From the IMG/VR virus record IMGVR_UViG_3300035670_000026, positions 1 to 64,000 of that record: 64,000 nt of DNA. One strand, written 5' to 3'. The notes under the pieces were generated by a model. It was given only the letters and a program-made list of their open reading frames with translations, searched no databases and was not told the origin of the DNA. The DNA comes from a virus. Positions 45,917 to 54,934 of the stretch are shown piece after piece. Numbering within the stretch: position 1 is the stretch's first letter; every line of letters begins with the position of its first letter. The translations under genes were made by a program, and so were the position numbers.

Positions 45917-47278
45917 ATGAAGAGAATTGTAATTGTAGGAGCTGGAGTTGCAGGAGTAAATGCAGCAACTAAACTTGTAGATAATGGTTATCCTGGAGAA
46001 CTAATCACAATCATTGATATGGGAAAAGATCCATACCAACGCAAACCAGAAGAAGTAATGACTGGTTTCCTAGGTGCAGGTGGTTGGTCTGATGGTAAAC
46101 TAACTTATCACACAGCAATTGGAGGACAATTATCAAAGTATTGTGGTGAAGAAAAAGCAATGGAATTGATGGATCAAGTAATTACCAATTTCAAACGTTT
46201 TCATCCTAAACCTGAAGAAGTACAATGTTCAAATCCTGTCGAAGAACCTGAATTTATTAAACCATATTTTGGTTTACGTTTATTTCCAGTATGGCACGTT
46301 GGAACAGATTATCTATCTGAAATTGCTAAAAATTGGTACGATTATTTAGTATCTAAAGGTGTACAATTTATTTGGGAAACTAAAGTATATGCTATTGATT
46401 TTGAGAATTGTAGAGTATTAGCTAATTCATTAATAGAAAAATTAGAATACGAACGCAGATACGATGAATTAATTTTTGCAGTAGGTAAATCAGGTATCGA
46501 TTTTGCTCAAGAATTAGCCCAAGAATATAAACTTCCCGACGAACCTAAATCAGTTCAGATTGGTGTACGTTTTGAAGCCCCACAAAAACACTTCCAAAAG
46601 TTGATTGACATCAGCTATGACTTTAAGTTGTATCGTAAGTTTGAAGATAAAGGTGTTTCGCTTCGCTCATTCTGTACAAATAACAATGCTGCTTATGTTG
46701 CTGTAGAGGAAACCTATGGAGATCACAGTTACAATGGTCACGCTAAAAAAGACGAAGCATATAGAAATAATATGACTAACTTTGGTATCTTGATGGAAAT
46801 TAATGGTATTGAAGATCCATTTACTTGGTCACGTGAAGTAGTAAATAAAGTACAAGCAAACGGAACTGGTTTGTATTATAGTCCATCTCGTAAACCATCT
46901 ACTACCTCTGAAGGTAATAATGTAACTTCAACTCAAATTAGTTTAGATACACTTGTTCATGTTGTAGAACCTGCAATGGGTGGTTATTTTAAATATGTAA
47001 TGGATTTTATTATGGATATGAAAAAAGTATTCCCAACACTTCAAGATGATTGGGGTATGTATATTCCTGAAGTAAAATATTTGTCACCTGAGGTTAAAGT
47101 AGATTATAATAATTTAGCATTAGCTGATTATTCAAATGTACATTTTGTGGGTGATGCTTTGAGTGCTCGAGGTATTACAGTATCAGGAGCACAAGCGATT
47201 TATGTTGTTGAATCTATGCTTGGAGAATGGAAAAAACATGTGTATCTTTTAGATCAAGGAACAGGAGATTTATTTTAA
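45917..47278 (+). CDS. FAD-dependent oxidoreductase
   Basis: 453 residues. N-terminal dinucleotide-binding motif IVIVGAGVAGVNAA (4-17), an ATG-like segment DELIFAVGKSG in the middle, and the C-terminal FAD motif VHFVGDALSARGITVSGAQA. This is the layout of the uncharacterised FAD-dependent dehydrogenase family COG2509 and relatives. The substrate is unknown; flavoproteins of this kind are rare in phages. First gene of a metabolic unit behind a host-type promoter, so probably expressed early. Confidence 0.85.
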   Translation: MKRIVIVGAGVAGVNAATKLVDNGYPGELITIIDMGKDPYQRKPEEVMTGFLGAGGWSDGKLTYHTAIGGQLSKYCGEEKAMELMDQVITNFKRFHPKPEEVQCSNPVEEPEFIKPYFGLRLFPVWHVGTDYLSEIAKNWYDYLVSKGVQFIWETKVYAIDFENCRVLANSLIEKLEYERRYDELIFAVGKSGIDFAQELAQEYKLPDEPKSVQIGVRFEAPQKHFQKLIDISYDFKLYRKFEDKGVSLRSFCTNNNAAYVAVEETYGDHSYNGHAKKDEAYRNNMTNFGILMEINGIEDPFTWSREVVNKVQANGTGLYYSPSRKPSTTSEGNNVTSTQISLDTLVHVVEPAMGGYFKYVMDFIMDMKKVFPTLQDDWGMYIPEVKYLSPEVKVDYNNLALADYSNVHFVGDALSARGITVSGAQAIYVVESMLGEWKKHVYLLDQGTGDLF

Positions 47279-47283
47279 AAATT

Positions 47284-47535
47284 ATGGAAAATCATAAATA
47301 CACCCCCGCAAAAAAACTTATTAAAGCTGATGGTACTATCGCTTATGTATTTGACAATAAACTTCACAATTGGGAAGGTCCAGCATTAATTCCAGAAGGT
47401 GATATGCGTAAACGTGAATACTATCTTAATGGTATTCAACTTACAGAAGATGGTTGGAAAGAAGCTCGTAAAAATAGAGAAGGATTGCCTTGGTATAAAC
47501 AAGCTTCATCAAAAGGAGGCACAAACAGATTTTAA
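47284..47535 (+). CDS. Small conserved phage protein
   Basis: 83 residues. NKLHNWEGPALIPEG followed by REYYLNGIQLTEDGWKEARK has the H-(x)-W/E-x-G-P-A, then Y-Y-x-N-G-x-x-L pattern of small MORN-like phage proteins. The ATG at 47284 is chosen; a start further upstream would overlap the oxidoreductase end. Function unknown. Confidence 0.65.
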   Translation: MENHKYTPAKKLIKADGTIAYVFDNKLHNWEGPALIPEGDMRKREYYLNGIQLTEDGWKEARKNREGLPWYKQASSKGGTNRF

Positions 47536-47536
47536 A

Positions 47537-47920
47537 ATGGGACACAAATATGAACCAATACCCCGTAAGGGAGATACATACAAAAAAGCTTGGGGACATG
47601 AGCTTTGGATTGTTAACGATGATGAATATTGTGGTAAACTTCTAGTGTTTAATAAAGATAAAAAATTTTCTATGCATTATCATTTGATTAAAAAAGAATC
47701 ATGGTATGTTGCTGAAGGGGAATTTGAATATAGTTGGTTAAACACAGAAACAGCTTCCCACGAATCAACTGTGATTTGTCAAGGAGATGTTGTAGATTTA
47801 GAACGTGGACAACCTCATCAATTAAGAGCACTTACAGAAGGAGCTACAATTTTTGAAGTATCAACCAAACATTACGAAGAAGATAGTTATAGAGTACTAC
47901 CAGGATCATCACAATTATGA
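47537..47920 (+). CDS. Cupin (mannose-6-phosphate isomerase-type) protein
   Basis: 127 residues. FSMHYHLIKKESWYVAEGEF carries the cupin motif 1 (H-x-H, E, then G), and DLERGQPHQLRALTEGATIF motif 2 (P-H-Q), giving a full metal site. The family includes sugar isomerases and small-ligand sensors. The start at 47537 follows the previous stop by 1 nt. It overlaps the next kinase gene by 4 nt. Confidence 0.78.
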   Translation: MGHKYEPIPRKGDTYKKAWGHELWIVNDDEYCGKLLVFNKDKKFSMHYHLIKKESWYVAEGEFEYSWLNTETASHESTVICQGDVVDLERGQPHQLRALTEGATIFEVSTKHYEEDSYRVLPGSSQL

Positions 47921-48447
47921 AAATAGGTTTTTGCGGAACAATGTCAGTAGGTAAAACAACGCTTGTTAATGCGTTGAAAGAATTACCTGAATTTAAAGAT
48001 TATACATTTAGAACAGAACGTTCAAAGTATTTAATGGAATTAGGCATTCCTTTGAATACTGATTCAACATTAAAAGGTCAATGTATATTTCTAGCTGAAC
48101 GAGCTAGTGAATTAATGTGTGAAAATATTATTACAGATAGAACTGTAATTGATATTATTGCATTTACTAAAGCAGCTAAATCAATTGATTACCATGAAGC
48201 TGAAGATTTTATTGCTTTAGCCACACGTTTACTCCCCGAATATGATTATTTATTTTATGTTTCACCTGAAGGAGTAGACATAGAAGACAATGGGGTTCGT
48301 GAAACTGATCAAGAGTACCGCGAACTGATCGACTTTATTATAAAACATCAATTAAAGACACATAAGTGGAAGATTAAAAATTTAGTAAATATTAAAGGTT
48401 CTACTGAAGAACGTATTACACAGGTGAAATCTGTCCTTTCTTTATAA
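47917..48447 (+). CDS. NadR-like P-loop kinase / ATPase
   Basis: 176 residues. Walker A GTMSVGKTT (6-14) directly after the first strand, then FRTERSKYLMELGIPLN, ITDRTVIDIIAFT (Walker B-like) and LFYVSPEGVDIEDNGVRETD. This matches the AAA_28/NadR kinase-type fold, usually a nucleoside or nicotinamide-riboside kinase. The NadR adenylyltransferase half is absent. It is the last gene before a late-type motif. Confidence 0.75.
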   Translation: MKIGFCGTMSVGKTTLVNALKELPEFKDYTFRTERSKYLMELGIPLNTDSTLKGQCIFLAERASELMCENIITDRTVIDIIAFTKAAKSIDYHEAEDFIALATRLLPEYDYLFYVSPEGVDIEDNGVRETDQEYRELIDFIIKHQLKTHKWKIKNLVNIKGSTEERITQVKSVLSL

Positions 48448-48455
48448 TATTTATA
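48448..48455 (+). promoter_or_regulatory. TATTTATA late-type motif
   Basis: Within TATAATATTTATATCC, 14 nt before the next gene. Confidence 0.55.
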
Positions 48456-48469
48456 TCCAAAATACTGCA

Positions 48470-48871
48470 ATGAAAAAATCAGAAGCTAAAGAATATATTA
48501 AAGAACTTATTATTTCTGAATTAACAGAAGTTGATACCGATAAAACTCGTGGTACTGTAGTAATGCCTAAAGCAGCTAACCCACAAGATATTAAAAAAAT
48601 GACTGATCAAGGTGTTGATGTAGAATTAAAAGAAGAAGAAGAAGATATTGAACCAACTGCAAAAGATATTGCAGCTAATGCTTCAATTGCTAAACTACAA
48701 TCTAAGTATAGTGAAGTAGTTAAACAAATGAAATCAGTAGTAAATAAGTACAAATCAGCTGAAGGTACTGAAAGACAAAAATATGTTGATCAATTAAAAG
48801 GTTTAACTAAGCTTAAAAAAGAATTAGAAGCTATGATTAATCCTTCTCTTGATGACGAAGATCAAGATTAA
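48470..48871 (+). CDS. Small helical protein with capsid-targeting-like start
   Basis: 133 residues. MKKSEAKEYIKELIISELTE is an amphipathic helix with I-S-E and L-T-E sites; the remainder is charged helix with a C-terminal DDEDQD. It belongs to the same N-terminal group as the 30-45 kb block and stands at the head of the head-morphogenesis operon. No family recognised. Confidence 0.62.
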   Translation: MKKSEAKEYIKELIISELTEVDTDKTRGTVVMPKAANPQDIKKMTDQGVDVELKEEEEDIEPTAKDIAANASIAKLQSKYSEVVKQMKSVVNKYKSAEGTERQKYVDQLKGLTKLKKELEAMINPSLDDEDQD

Positions 48872-48874
48872 TTT

Positions 48875-49456
48875 ATGGATTTAAAAAAGGTTTTTAACAA
48901 TTTTCAAACAATACTAATAGTAGTATTAGTAATAATCATATTTTTAATGCGTGAATGTAGTGGAGGAAAATCCTCTACTACTCCTCGTATTGAACGAGAT
49001 ACAGTAATTGAATATGTTACTGTAACTAAGGAAACAAAAGTATACGTTCCTAAAATTAAAACTATAGTTAAAACTCGTATTGATAGTTTCTTAACACCTA
49101 TTGATACAACAGCTATTTTAGCTGATTATTATGCTGAAAAGTATTATGATGATGAACAAGAATTAGATAGTTTATATTTAGTAATTTTAGATACAGTAAC
49201 TCAAAATTCAATTACAGGAAGACAAATTAAATATACTTTAAAATATCCTATCAAAACAATTACAGTTAAAGAATATATTAACCAACGAGAATTATATTAT
49301 GGTGTAGGTTTAGATATTTCTACTCTTAATTATTTTGGAGGAGAACTATTTTACAGAACTAAAAAATCACAGGGATACGGCCTAAGTATTGGACTTAATA
49401 ATAAACTCCAACCAGTTGTAATGGGTCGTATGTACTGGAAATTAGGTAAAAAATGA
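48875..49456 (+). CDS. Membrane-anchored protein with beta-rich C-terminus (spanin candidate)
   Basis: 193 residues. One transmembrane helix near the N-terminus (about 10-27, QTILIVVLVIIIFLMREC), a periplasmic extended part rich in Thr, Val and Lys, and a C-terminal stretch with repeated amphipathic strands (YYGVGLDISTLNYFGGELFY, then YGLSIGLNNKLQPVV) ending in aromatic residues. The topology is compatible with a unimolecular spanin or envelope fusion protein, but no spanin motif is visible. It overlaps the terminase start by 4 nt. Confidence 0.55.
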   Translation: MDLKKVFNNFQTILIVVLVIIIFLMRECSGGKSSTTPRIERDTVIEYVTVTKETKVYVPKIKTIVKTRIDSFLTPIDTTAILADYYAEKYYDDEQELDSLYLVILDTVTQNSITGRQIKYTLKYPIKTITVKEYINQRELYYGVGLDISTLNYFGGELFYRTKKSQGYGLSIGLNNKLQPVVMGRMYWKLGKK

Positions 49457-51021
49457 GCCAACCCGATTTAAGAAACATAATTCGTGAAGAATATTTAAAG
49501 TGTGCCCAAGATCCGGCTCACTTTATGAAAAAATACTGTCACATTCAACATCCTCAACGTGGCCGAGTATTATTTAATCTATATCCATTCCAAGAAAAAA
49601 CATTACGTTTATTTAGAGATAATCCATATTCAATTGTATTAAAATCTCGTCAATTAGGTATATCAACATTAGCTGCAGGTTATTCTTTATGGTTAATGTT
49701 GTTTCATAAAGATAAAAACGTACTTTGTATTGCAACTAAGCAAGAAACTGCTAAAAACATGGTTACAAAGGTTAAGTTTATGTTTGATAACTTACCTTCT
49801 TGGCTTAAAATCTCAGCAGACGAACATAATAAATTAACATTAAGACTAAGTAACGGATCACAAATCAAAGCTACCTCAGCAAGTAGTGATGCTGGTCGAT
49901 CAGAAGCAGTATCTTTACTAATTGTCGATGAGGCAGCGTTTATTGAACAAATTGGTGAGATTTGGGCTTCAGCTCAACAAACACTAGCAACTGGTGGTGG
50001 AGCAATAGTACTTTCAACTCCATATGGAACTGGAAACTGGTTTCATAAGACATGGGTATCAGCAGAATCAGCAGAAAATGATTTTTTACCTATCAAGTTA
50101 CCTTGGTATGTACACCCTGAAAGAGATGAATCTTGGAGAAAAAGACAAGATGAATTACTTGGTGACCCTAGATTAGCAGCACAAGAATGTGATTGTGATT
50201 TTAGTACATCTGGTGATGTAGTATTTTACCCTGAATGGGTTGAATTTTTAAAACAAACAACAATTAAAGATCCATTAGAGCGAAGAGGTACTGATCAAAA
50301 TTTATGGGTATGGGAACCAGCAGACTATACACGTGAATATATAGTAGTAGCTGACGTAGCCAGAGGTGATGGTAAAGACTCTTCCGCTTGTCATGTAATT
50401 GATATAGCAACTAATACACAAGTTGCTGAGTATAAAGGACAGCTTTCACCTAAAGAATATGGTTATTTTTTAGTAGGTTTAGCTTCCGAATATAATAATG
50501 CAATGCTAGTAGTAGAAAATGCCTCAATTGGTTGGGCAACACTAGATGCTATTATTGAAAGAAATTATCGTAACCTTTACCATTCACCAAAATCTGATCA
50601 ATTAACCGCAGATTCCTATTTAAGGGTATTTGAAGGAAATTCAGATATGACTCCTGGTTTTACAATGTCTTTGAGAACAAGACCATTAGTTATAAATAAA
50701 TTTAGAGAGTATGTTGGTGATCGTTCTGTAACAATTCGTTCAAAAAGATTGTTAGAAGAAATGAAAGTGTTTATTTGGAAAAACGGACGACCAGAAGCAC
50801 AATCAGGTTATAATGATGATTTAGTAATGTCTTTTGGTATAGCAATGTTTTTAAGAGATACTTCACTGAAATTCCAACAACAATCTCATGATATGACTCG
50901 AGCTACACTTGGTAATATGAGTAAAAGTACGTATGTTGGTGCTTACAACCCCAATGCTCCTAAAAATCCATATCAAATAAAAACAGATGGTGGATTTGAG
51001 GATATAAAATGGTTGTTATAA
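49453..51021 (+). CDS. 17: Terminase large subunit, gp17-like
   Basis: 522 residues. The ATPase domain has a Walker A-like KSRQLGIST (64-72) and Walker B LLIVDEAAF (155-163) with Asp159-Glu160. The C-terminal RNase H-fold nuclease begins at YIVVADVARGDGKD (about 296-309) and continues with ENASIGWATLDAI. This is the headful packaging motor that cuts and pumps concatemeric DNA through the portal encoded next. Confidence 0.94.
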   Translation: MSQPDLRNIIREEYLKCAQDPAHFMKKYCHIQHPQRGRVLFNLYPFQEKTLRLFRDNPYSIVLKSRQLGISTLAAGYSLWLMLFHKDKNVLCIATKQETAKNMVTKVKFMFDNLPSWLKISADEHNKLTLRLSNGSQIKATSASSDAGRSEAVSLLIVDEAAFIEQIGEIWASAQQTLATGGGAIVLSTPYGTGNWFHKTWVSAESAENDFLPIKLPWYVHPERDESWRKRQDELLGDPRLAAQECDCDFSTSGDVVFYPEWVEFLKQTTIKDPLERRGTDQNLWVWEPADYTREYIVVADVARGDGKDSSACHVIDIATNTQVAEYKGQLSPKEYGYFLVGLASEYNNAMLVVENASIGWATLDAIIERNYRNLYHSPKSDQLTADSYLRVFEGNSDMTPGFTMSLRTRPLVINKFREYVGDRSVTIRSKRLLEEMKVFIWKNGRPEAQSGYNDDLVMSFGIAMFLRDTSLKFQQQSHDMTRATLGNMSKSTYVGAYNPNAPKNPYQIKTDGGFEDIKWLL

Positions 51022-51029
51022 TATTTATA
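51022..51029 (+). promoter_or_regulatory. TATTTATA late-type motif
   Basis: Within TATAATATTTATACATA, 20 nt before the portal gene. Confidence 0.55.
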
Positions 51030-51049
51030 CATATATAATTAAATAAAAG

Positions 51050-52948
51050 ATGGCAGATACTAGTTTATTCACCCGATTACAACGACTGTTTTCAACAGAC
51101 GTTATTATTAGAAATGTGGGTGGCAACGAATTAAAAGTAATGGATGTTGATTCAATTCAACGTTCAGGTGATATAGCCACTAATTCATTAATGGATAGAT
51201 ATAATCGCTTATACTCTCCAGCATCAACTTCATTGTTGGGAGCCCAGTTAAATATTAACTGGCAGTATATGAGAACAATGGTATATTCAGATTATGATAA
51301 CATGGATTATGATGCTATTATTGCCTCTGCTCTTGATATTATTTCTGATGAAAGTACCTTAAAGAATGATATGGGAGAGGTACTTCATATTAAATCTAAT
51401 AATGAAGATATTCAACAAGTTTTATACAATTTATTTTATGATGTACTAAACATCGAGTTTAATTTATGGTCTTGGATTCGCCAAATGTGTAAGTACGGAG
51501 ACTTTTTCTTAAAAATGGAAATTGCTGAAAAATTTGGTGTTTATAATGTAATTCCTTATACTGCTTTCCATATTGAAAGACAAGAAAACTACGATAGAGA
51601 ACACCCAAATGCTGTAAGATTTAGATACTCCCCAGAAGGTATTTATGCTGGTGGTTCTGGTTATTATGGTGTTCCTAATACTTTTGATAGAGATAAAGAA
51701 AATGGCATTTATTTTGATAATTATGAAATGGCTCATTTTAGATTATTAACTGATGTTAATTATCTCCCTTATGGTCGTTCATATCTGGAACCCGCTCGTC
51801 GTATTTTTAAACAATATGCTTTAATGGAAGATGCTATGTTAATTCATAGAATTTCTCGTAGTCCAGACCGTCGTATTTTTTATATTAATGTTGGTTCTAT
51901 TCCCCCAAACGAGGTAGAAAATTTCATGCAGAAGACAATTTCTACAATGAAACGTACTCCATTAATGGATAGTCAAACTGGTGAATATAATCTAAAATAT
52001 AATCAACAAAACTTATTAGAAGATTTTTACATTCCTATTCGTGGAAATGACACATCAACTAAAATCGAAACTACTCCAGGTTTACAATATGATGGTATTC
52101 AAGATGTTACTTATTTAAGAGATAAATTATTTGCTGCCCTTAAGGTGCCTAAAGCATTTATGGGTTATGAAAAAGATTTAACTGGTAAAGCAACATTAGC
52201 GGCCGAAGATATTCGTTTTGCTCGCACAATTGACCGTATACAACGCATTGTCCTATCAGAATTATATAAGATCGCATTAGTTCACTTATATTCGCAAGGT
52301 TACACTGGAGAAGAATTAACTAATTTTGAATTAGATTTAACAGGTCCTTCAATCATCTATGATCAGGAAAAAATTGCATTGTTAACTCAAAAAGTAGATT
52401 TAGCTCAAAAGATTATGGAAACTAAATTGTTACCAACAGACTGGATTTACGATAATATTTTCAATTTCAGCCAAGATGAATTTGATGAATACAGAGATTT
52501 ATTAGCTGAAGACCAAAAACGTGCTTTTAGATACAAACAATTAGAAGAAGAAGGTAATGATCCTAAAGTAACAGGTCGTTCATATGGTACACCACATGAT
52601 TTAGCATCTTTATATGGTAAAGGAAGAATGTATTCTGAACCAGAAAACGTTCCTGTAGGATATGGGGATGATTTGAAAATGGGTCGTCCTGAAGAAAAAT
52701 CTACTAACCGTAATACTCAAAATGATAATTTTGGCAAAGACAGATTAGGTGCAAGAGGAATGAAAAAAGATGATAATGAATCAGATTCAATCCGCCCTCA
52801 ATATAAAGGTGATTCACCTTTAGCACTTGAAGCAAAGCAAGTTTATCTTAAAAATAAAACATTAATTGAAAATGTCGTAAAGAAAATTTCATTTAATGAA
52901 GATAAACCGAAAGATTCATTGTTAGATGAAAGTCAAATAAGGGAGTAA
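51050..52948 (+). CDS. 20: Portal vertex protein, gp20-like
   Basis: 632 residues. Conserved T4-like portal features: NWQYMRTMVYSDYDNMDYDA near residues 67-86, SALDIISDESTL at about 91-102, the MEDAMLIHRISRSPDRRIFY core and FAALKVPKAFMGYEKDLTGK. Forms the dodecameric DNA entry ring and nucleates prohead assembly. The C-terminal tail is acidic. Lies between terminase and protease genes, as in T4. Confidence 0.94.
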   Translation: MADTSLFTRLQRLFSTDVIIRNVGGNELKVMDVDSIQRSGDIATNSLMDRYNRLYSPASTSLLGAQLNINWQYMRTMVYSDYDNMDYDAIIASALDIISDESTLKNDMGEVLHIKSNNEDIQQVLYNLFYDVLNIEFNLWSWIRQMCKYGDFFLKMEIAEKFGVYNVIPYTAFHIERQENYDREHPNAVRFRYSPEGIYAGGSGYYGVPNTFDRDKENGIYFDNYEMAHFRLLTDVNYLPYGRSYLEPARRIFKQYALMEDAMLIHRISRSPDRRIFYINVGSIPPNEVENFMQKTISTMKRTPLMDSQTGEYNLKYNQQNLLEDFYIPIRGNDTSTKIETTPGLQYDGIQDVTYLRDKLFAALKVPKAFMGYEKDLTGKATLAAEDIRFARTIDRIQRIVLSELYKIALVHLYSQGYTGEELTNFELDLTGPSIIYDQEKIALLTQKVDLAQKIMETKLLPTDWIYDNIFNFSQDEFDEYRDLLAEDQKRAFRYKQLEEEGNDPKVTGRSYGTPHDLASLYGKGRMYSEPENVPVGYGDDLKMGRPEEKSTNRNTQNDNFGKDRLGARGMKKDDNESDSIRPQYKGDSPLALEAKQVYLKNKTLIENVVKKISFNEDKPKDSLLDESQIRE

Positions 52949-52959
52949 GAATCTCTATA

Positions 52960-52967
52960 TATTTATA
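52960..52967 (+). promoter_or_regulatory. TATTTATA late-type motif
   Basis: Within ATATATTTATAATAAAA, 15 nt before the next gene. Confidence 0.55.
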
Positions 52968-52982
52968 ATAAAACCTATAGGA

Positions 52983-53840
52983 ATGAATATTAAACATTCT
53001 AAGTATAAGAATACTGGAATTCTATTTGAATTGCTTGTTAGACAAATCACTGCTGATACATTGTCTGGCAAGGATTCAAAGGCAACGAGTATTCTAAAAA
53101 AATACTTTGTTAAAACAGAATTAGGAAGAGAATATAAATTATATGAAACTCTATCCAAACATAAAAATTTAACCGAGGGTAAAGCAGAAGTTGTAATCAA
53201 TTCAGTTATCGAATCGTCTAAAAACCTAAATAGAGGTACATTAAAAAGACAAAAATATAACTTAATTAAAGAAATTTCAAATTATTATAATTTAGAAGAG
53301 TTTTTTAAAACTAAATTACCTAATTATAAAATACACGCTGCTTTATATACTTTAGTTGAAATTTATAACAGTGAAAATTTATCTAATCCTGATCAAATTA
53401 TTTCAAACAAAATTGCTATTTTAGAAAGTTTAACAACTAAACAAGTTAATAAGCAAAAAGTTGAAAATGATTTATTAACAGAATTTCAATCATATGATAA
53501 GGATTTACGTATTTTAACCTATAAAGTTTTATTAGAAAAATTTAATGGTAAATACGAATCGCTAAACGATAATCAAAAATCAGTTTTAAAAGAATTTATT
53601 AATTCAGTTGACTCAACTCCAAAATTAAAAGAATTTTACAATACTAAAATTGGAGAAATTAAAGAGGAAATAAATAAGTTAGCCAAAACAGTTACTAATA
53701 AAGCAATTCAAATAAAATTGAATGAAGTAGCTAATTTACTTTCTCCATTAGGTAAAACAGTAAATGTTGGGGATGATGAATTAGTAAATTTGTTACAATA
53801 TTATGCATTATTAGAAGAACTTGTTAAATCAAATGGCTAA
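52983..53840 (+). CDS. Conserved head-region helical protein, unknown
   Basis: 285 residues, almost all helical and Lys/Glu-rich, starting MNIKHSKYKNTGILFELLVR. This N-terminus (K-N-T-G-I-L-F-E-L-L-V-R-Q-I-T) is conserved in T4-like marine phages in the portal-to-protease interval, where its role has not been defined; a head-assembly helper is plausible. It overlaps the next gene by 8 nt. Confidence 0.7.
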   Translation: MNIKHSKYKNTGILFELLVRQITADTLSGKDSKATSILKKYFVKTELGREYKLYETLSKHKNLTEGKAEVVINSVIESSKNLNRGTLKRQKYNLIKEISNYYNLEEFFKTKLPNYKIHAALYTLVEIYNSENLSNPDQIISNKIAILESLTTKQVNKQKVENDLLTEFQSYDKDLRILTYKVLLEKFNGKYESLNDNQKSVLKEFINSVDSTPKLKEFYNTKIGEIKEEINKLAKTVTNKAIQIKLNEVANLLSPLGKTVNVGDDELVNLLQYYALLEELVKSNG

Positions 53841-54687
53841 TTTTAAATACAAATTAAAAGAACTAGAAGTTGGTGATGTAGAATATGGTAAAGGTACCAA
53901 ATCTACAGTTACTGATATTGATCCTGAAACAGGTAGAATTACATGGAATATTGAAGATGCTCCTGATTTTAGTTCTGTATTTAAAAATTTAAAGAAAGCT
54001 AAAGAATTTATGGATACTTTAGCTCGCAGTAAAGATGTTCGTGGTGATTCAACAATGTTAAAAATCCAACAAGATTTAACTAAAATATTTAATGAATTAC
54101 GCACTCATGTAAGAAAAAATTATCCTGATGAATATACTAGGATTAAAATGATAGCAGAAGATAATACTATTGCTTCTAATTCAGGATTTATTTCAGGTGG
54201 AGAAGGTGAAAATCATACAGGTCCTTCCCCTCGTAAATCAACATATGGAGCTTATACACAAGCTGGATATAAAAAAGTAAATGAAGGTCCGGGCGCAACA
54301 TTAGGTCCTGGTCCTAAAGCAGGTCCTGAAGGTGTAACAGATAATGTTTATGTTAAAGACTTTAAATACAAATTAGTTAATCAAAAAGAACTAAATAAAA
54401 AAGCTAAAGGTATTGAAGTTAAACGAGTAATGGAAGTAACAGATATTGAAAATTTCCTTAATGATATAAACATTACAGACCCTGATAAAAGAAAATTTAT
54501 CATAGATAGATTAGAAGGATTTGATACATTAGAAGAAAAATTAAATGCTTTAATCCCTTTACTACAATCAGCAAAACATGAAACTATGGATTATTACAGA
54601 GCAAATCCAAATTCATTTGCTGTAGTATACGGAACAGATTTAGCAAATGATTATTTAAACGATTTAATAGATTTATTTAAAAAATAA
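53833..54687 (+). CDS. Head-region protein with a gp23-like maturation site
   Basis: 284 residues. Helical N-terminal part; then at 107-128 MIAEDNTIASNSGFISGGEG, strikingly similar to the cleavage region of the major capsid protein (VTENNTISSNSSFVSNGQGE). This suggests processing after I-A-E by the prohead protease. A Gly/Pro-rich linker leads to a C-terminal helical domain. The ATG at 53833 is chosen because an upstream TTG is less likely. Probably an internal core or capsid-associated protein. Confidence 0.7.
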   Translation: MANFKYKLKELEVGDVEYGKGTKSTVTDIDPETGRITWNIEDAPDFSSVFKNLKKAKEFMDTLARSKDVRGDSTMLKIQQDLTKIFNELRTHVRKNYPDEYTRIKMIAEDNTIASNSGFISGGEGENHTGPSPRKSTYGAYTQAGYKKVNEGPGATLGPGPKAGPEGVTDNVYVKDFKYKLVNQKELNKKAKGIEVKRVMEVTDIENFLNDINITDPDKRKFIIDRLEGFDTLEEKLNALIPLLQSAKHETMDYYRANPNSFAVVYGTDLANDYLNDLIDLFKK

Positions 54688-54694
54688 TAATAAT

Positions 54695-54922
54695 ATGGCA
54701 AATATACCAGCAAACGCACTTGGAGTAGTAACCACAACATCTGTAACAGGCAGTTTTGCCGGTTTTACAGTAGTATCAGGTTCAGCTACTATTACAGGTT
54801 TAAAAGATGCTAATAATGTAGAATTAGCAGCTACAGATTGGGTTATACCAGCAGGATTTACTATCCCTATCTATGTAACTAGCGCTTCTCTTTCATCAGG
54901 AGCAATAATGCTTTACCCTTAA
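54695..54922 (+). CDS. Small beta-rich virion protein (decoration-like)
   Basis: 75 residues, uncharged, Ala/Thr/Ser-rich, with alternating strands (TSVTGSFAGFTVVSGSATIT). Size and composition resemble small head-decoration proteins, but there is no signature. It sits inside the head operon, 7 bp after the previous gene. Confidence 0.58.
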   Translation: MANIPANALGVVTTTSVTGSFAGFTVVSGSATITGLKDANNVELAATDWVIPAGFTIPIYVTSASLSSGAIMLYP

Positions 54923-54930
54923 TATTTATA
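54923..54930 (+). promoter_or_regulatory. TATTTATA late-type motif
   Basis: Within TTAATATTTATAACAAATG, 4 nt before a start codon. Confidence 0.5.
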
Positions 54931-54934
54931 ACAA

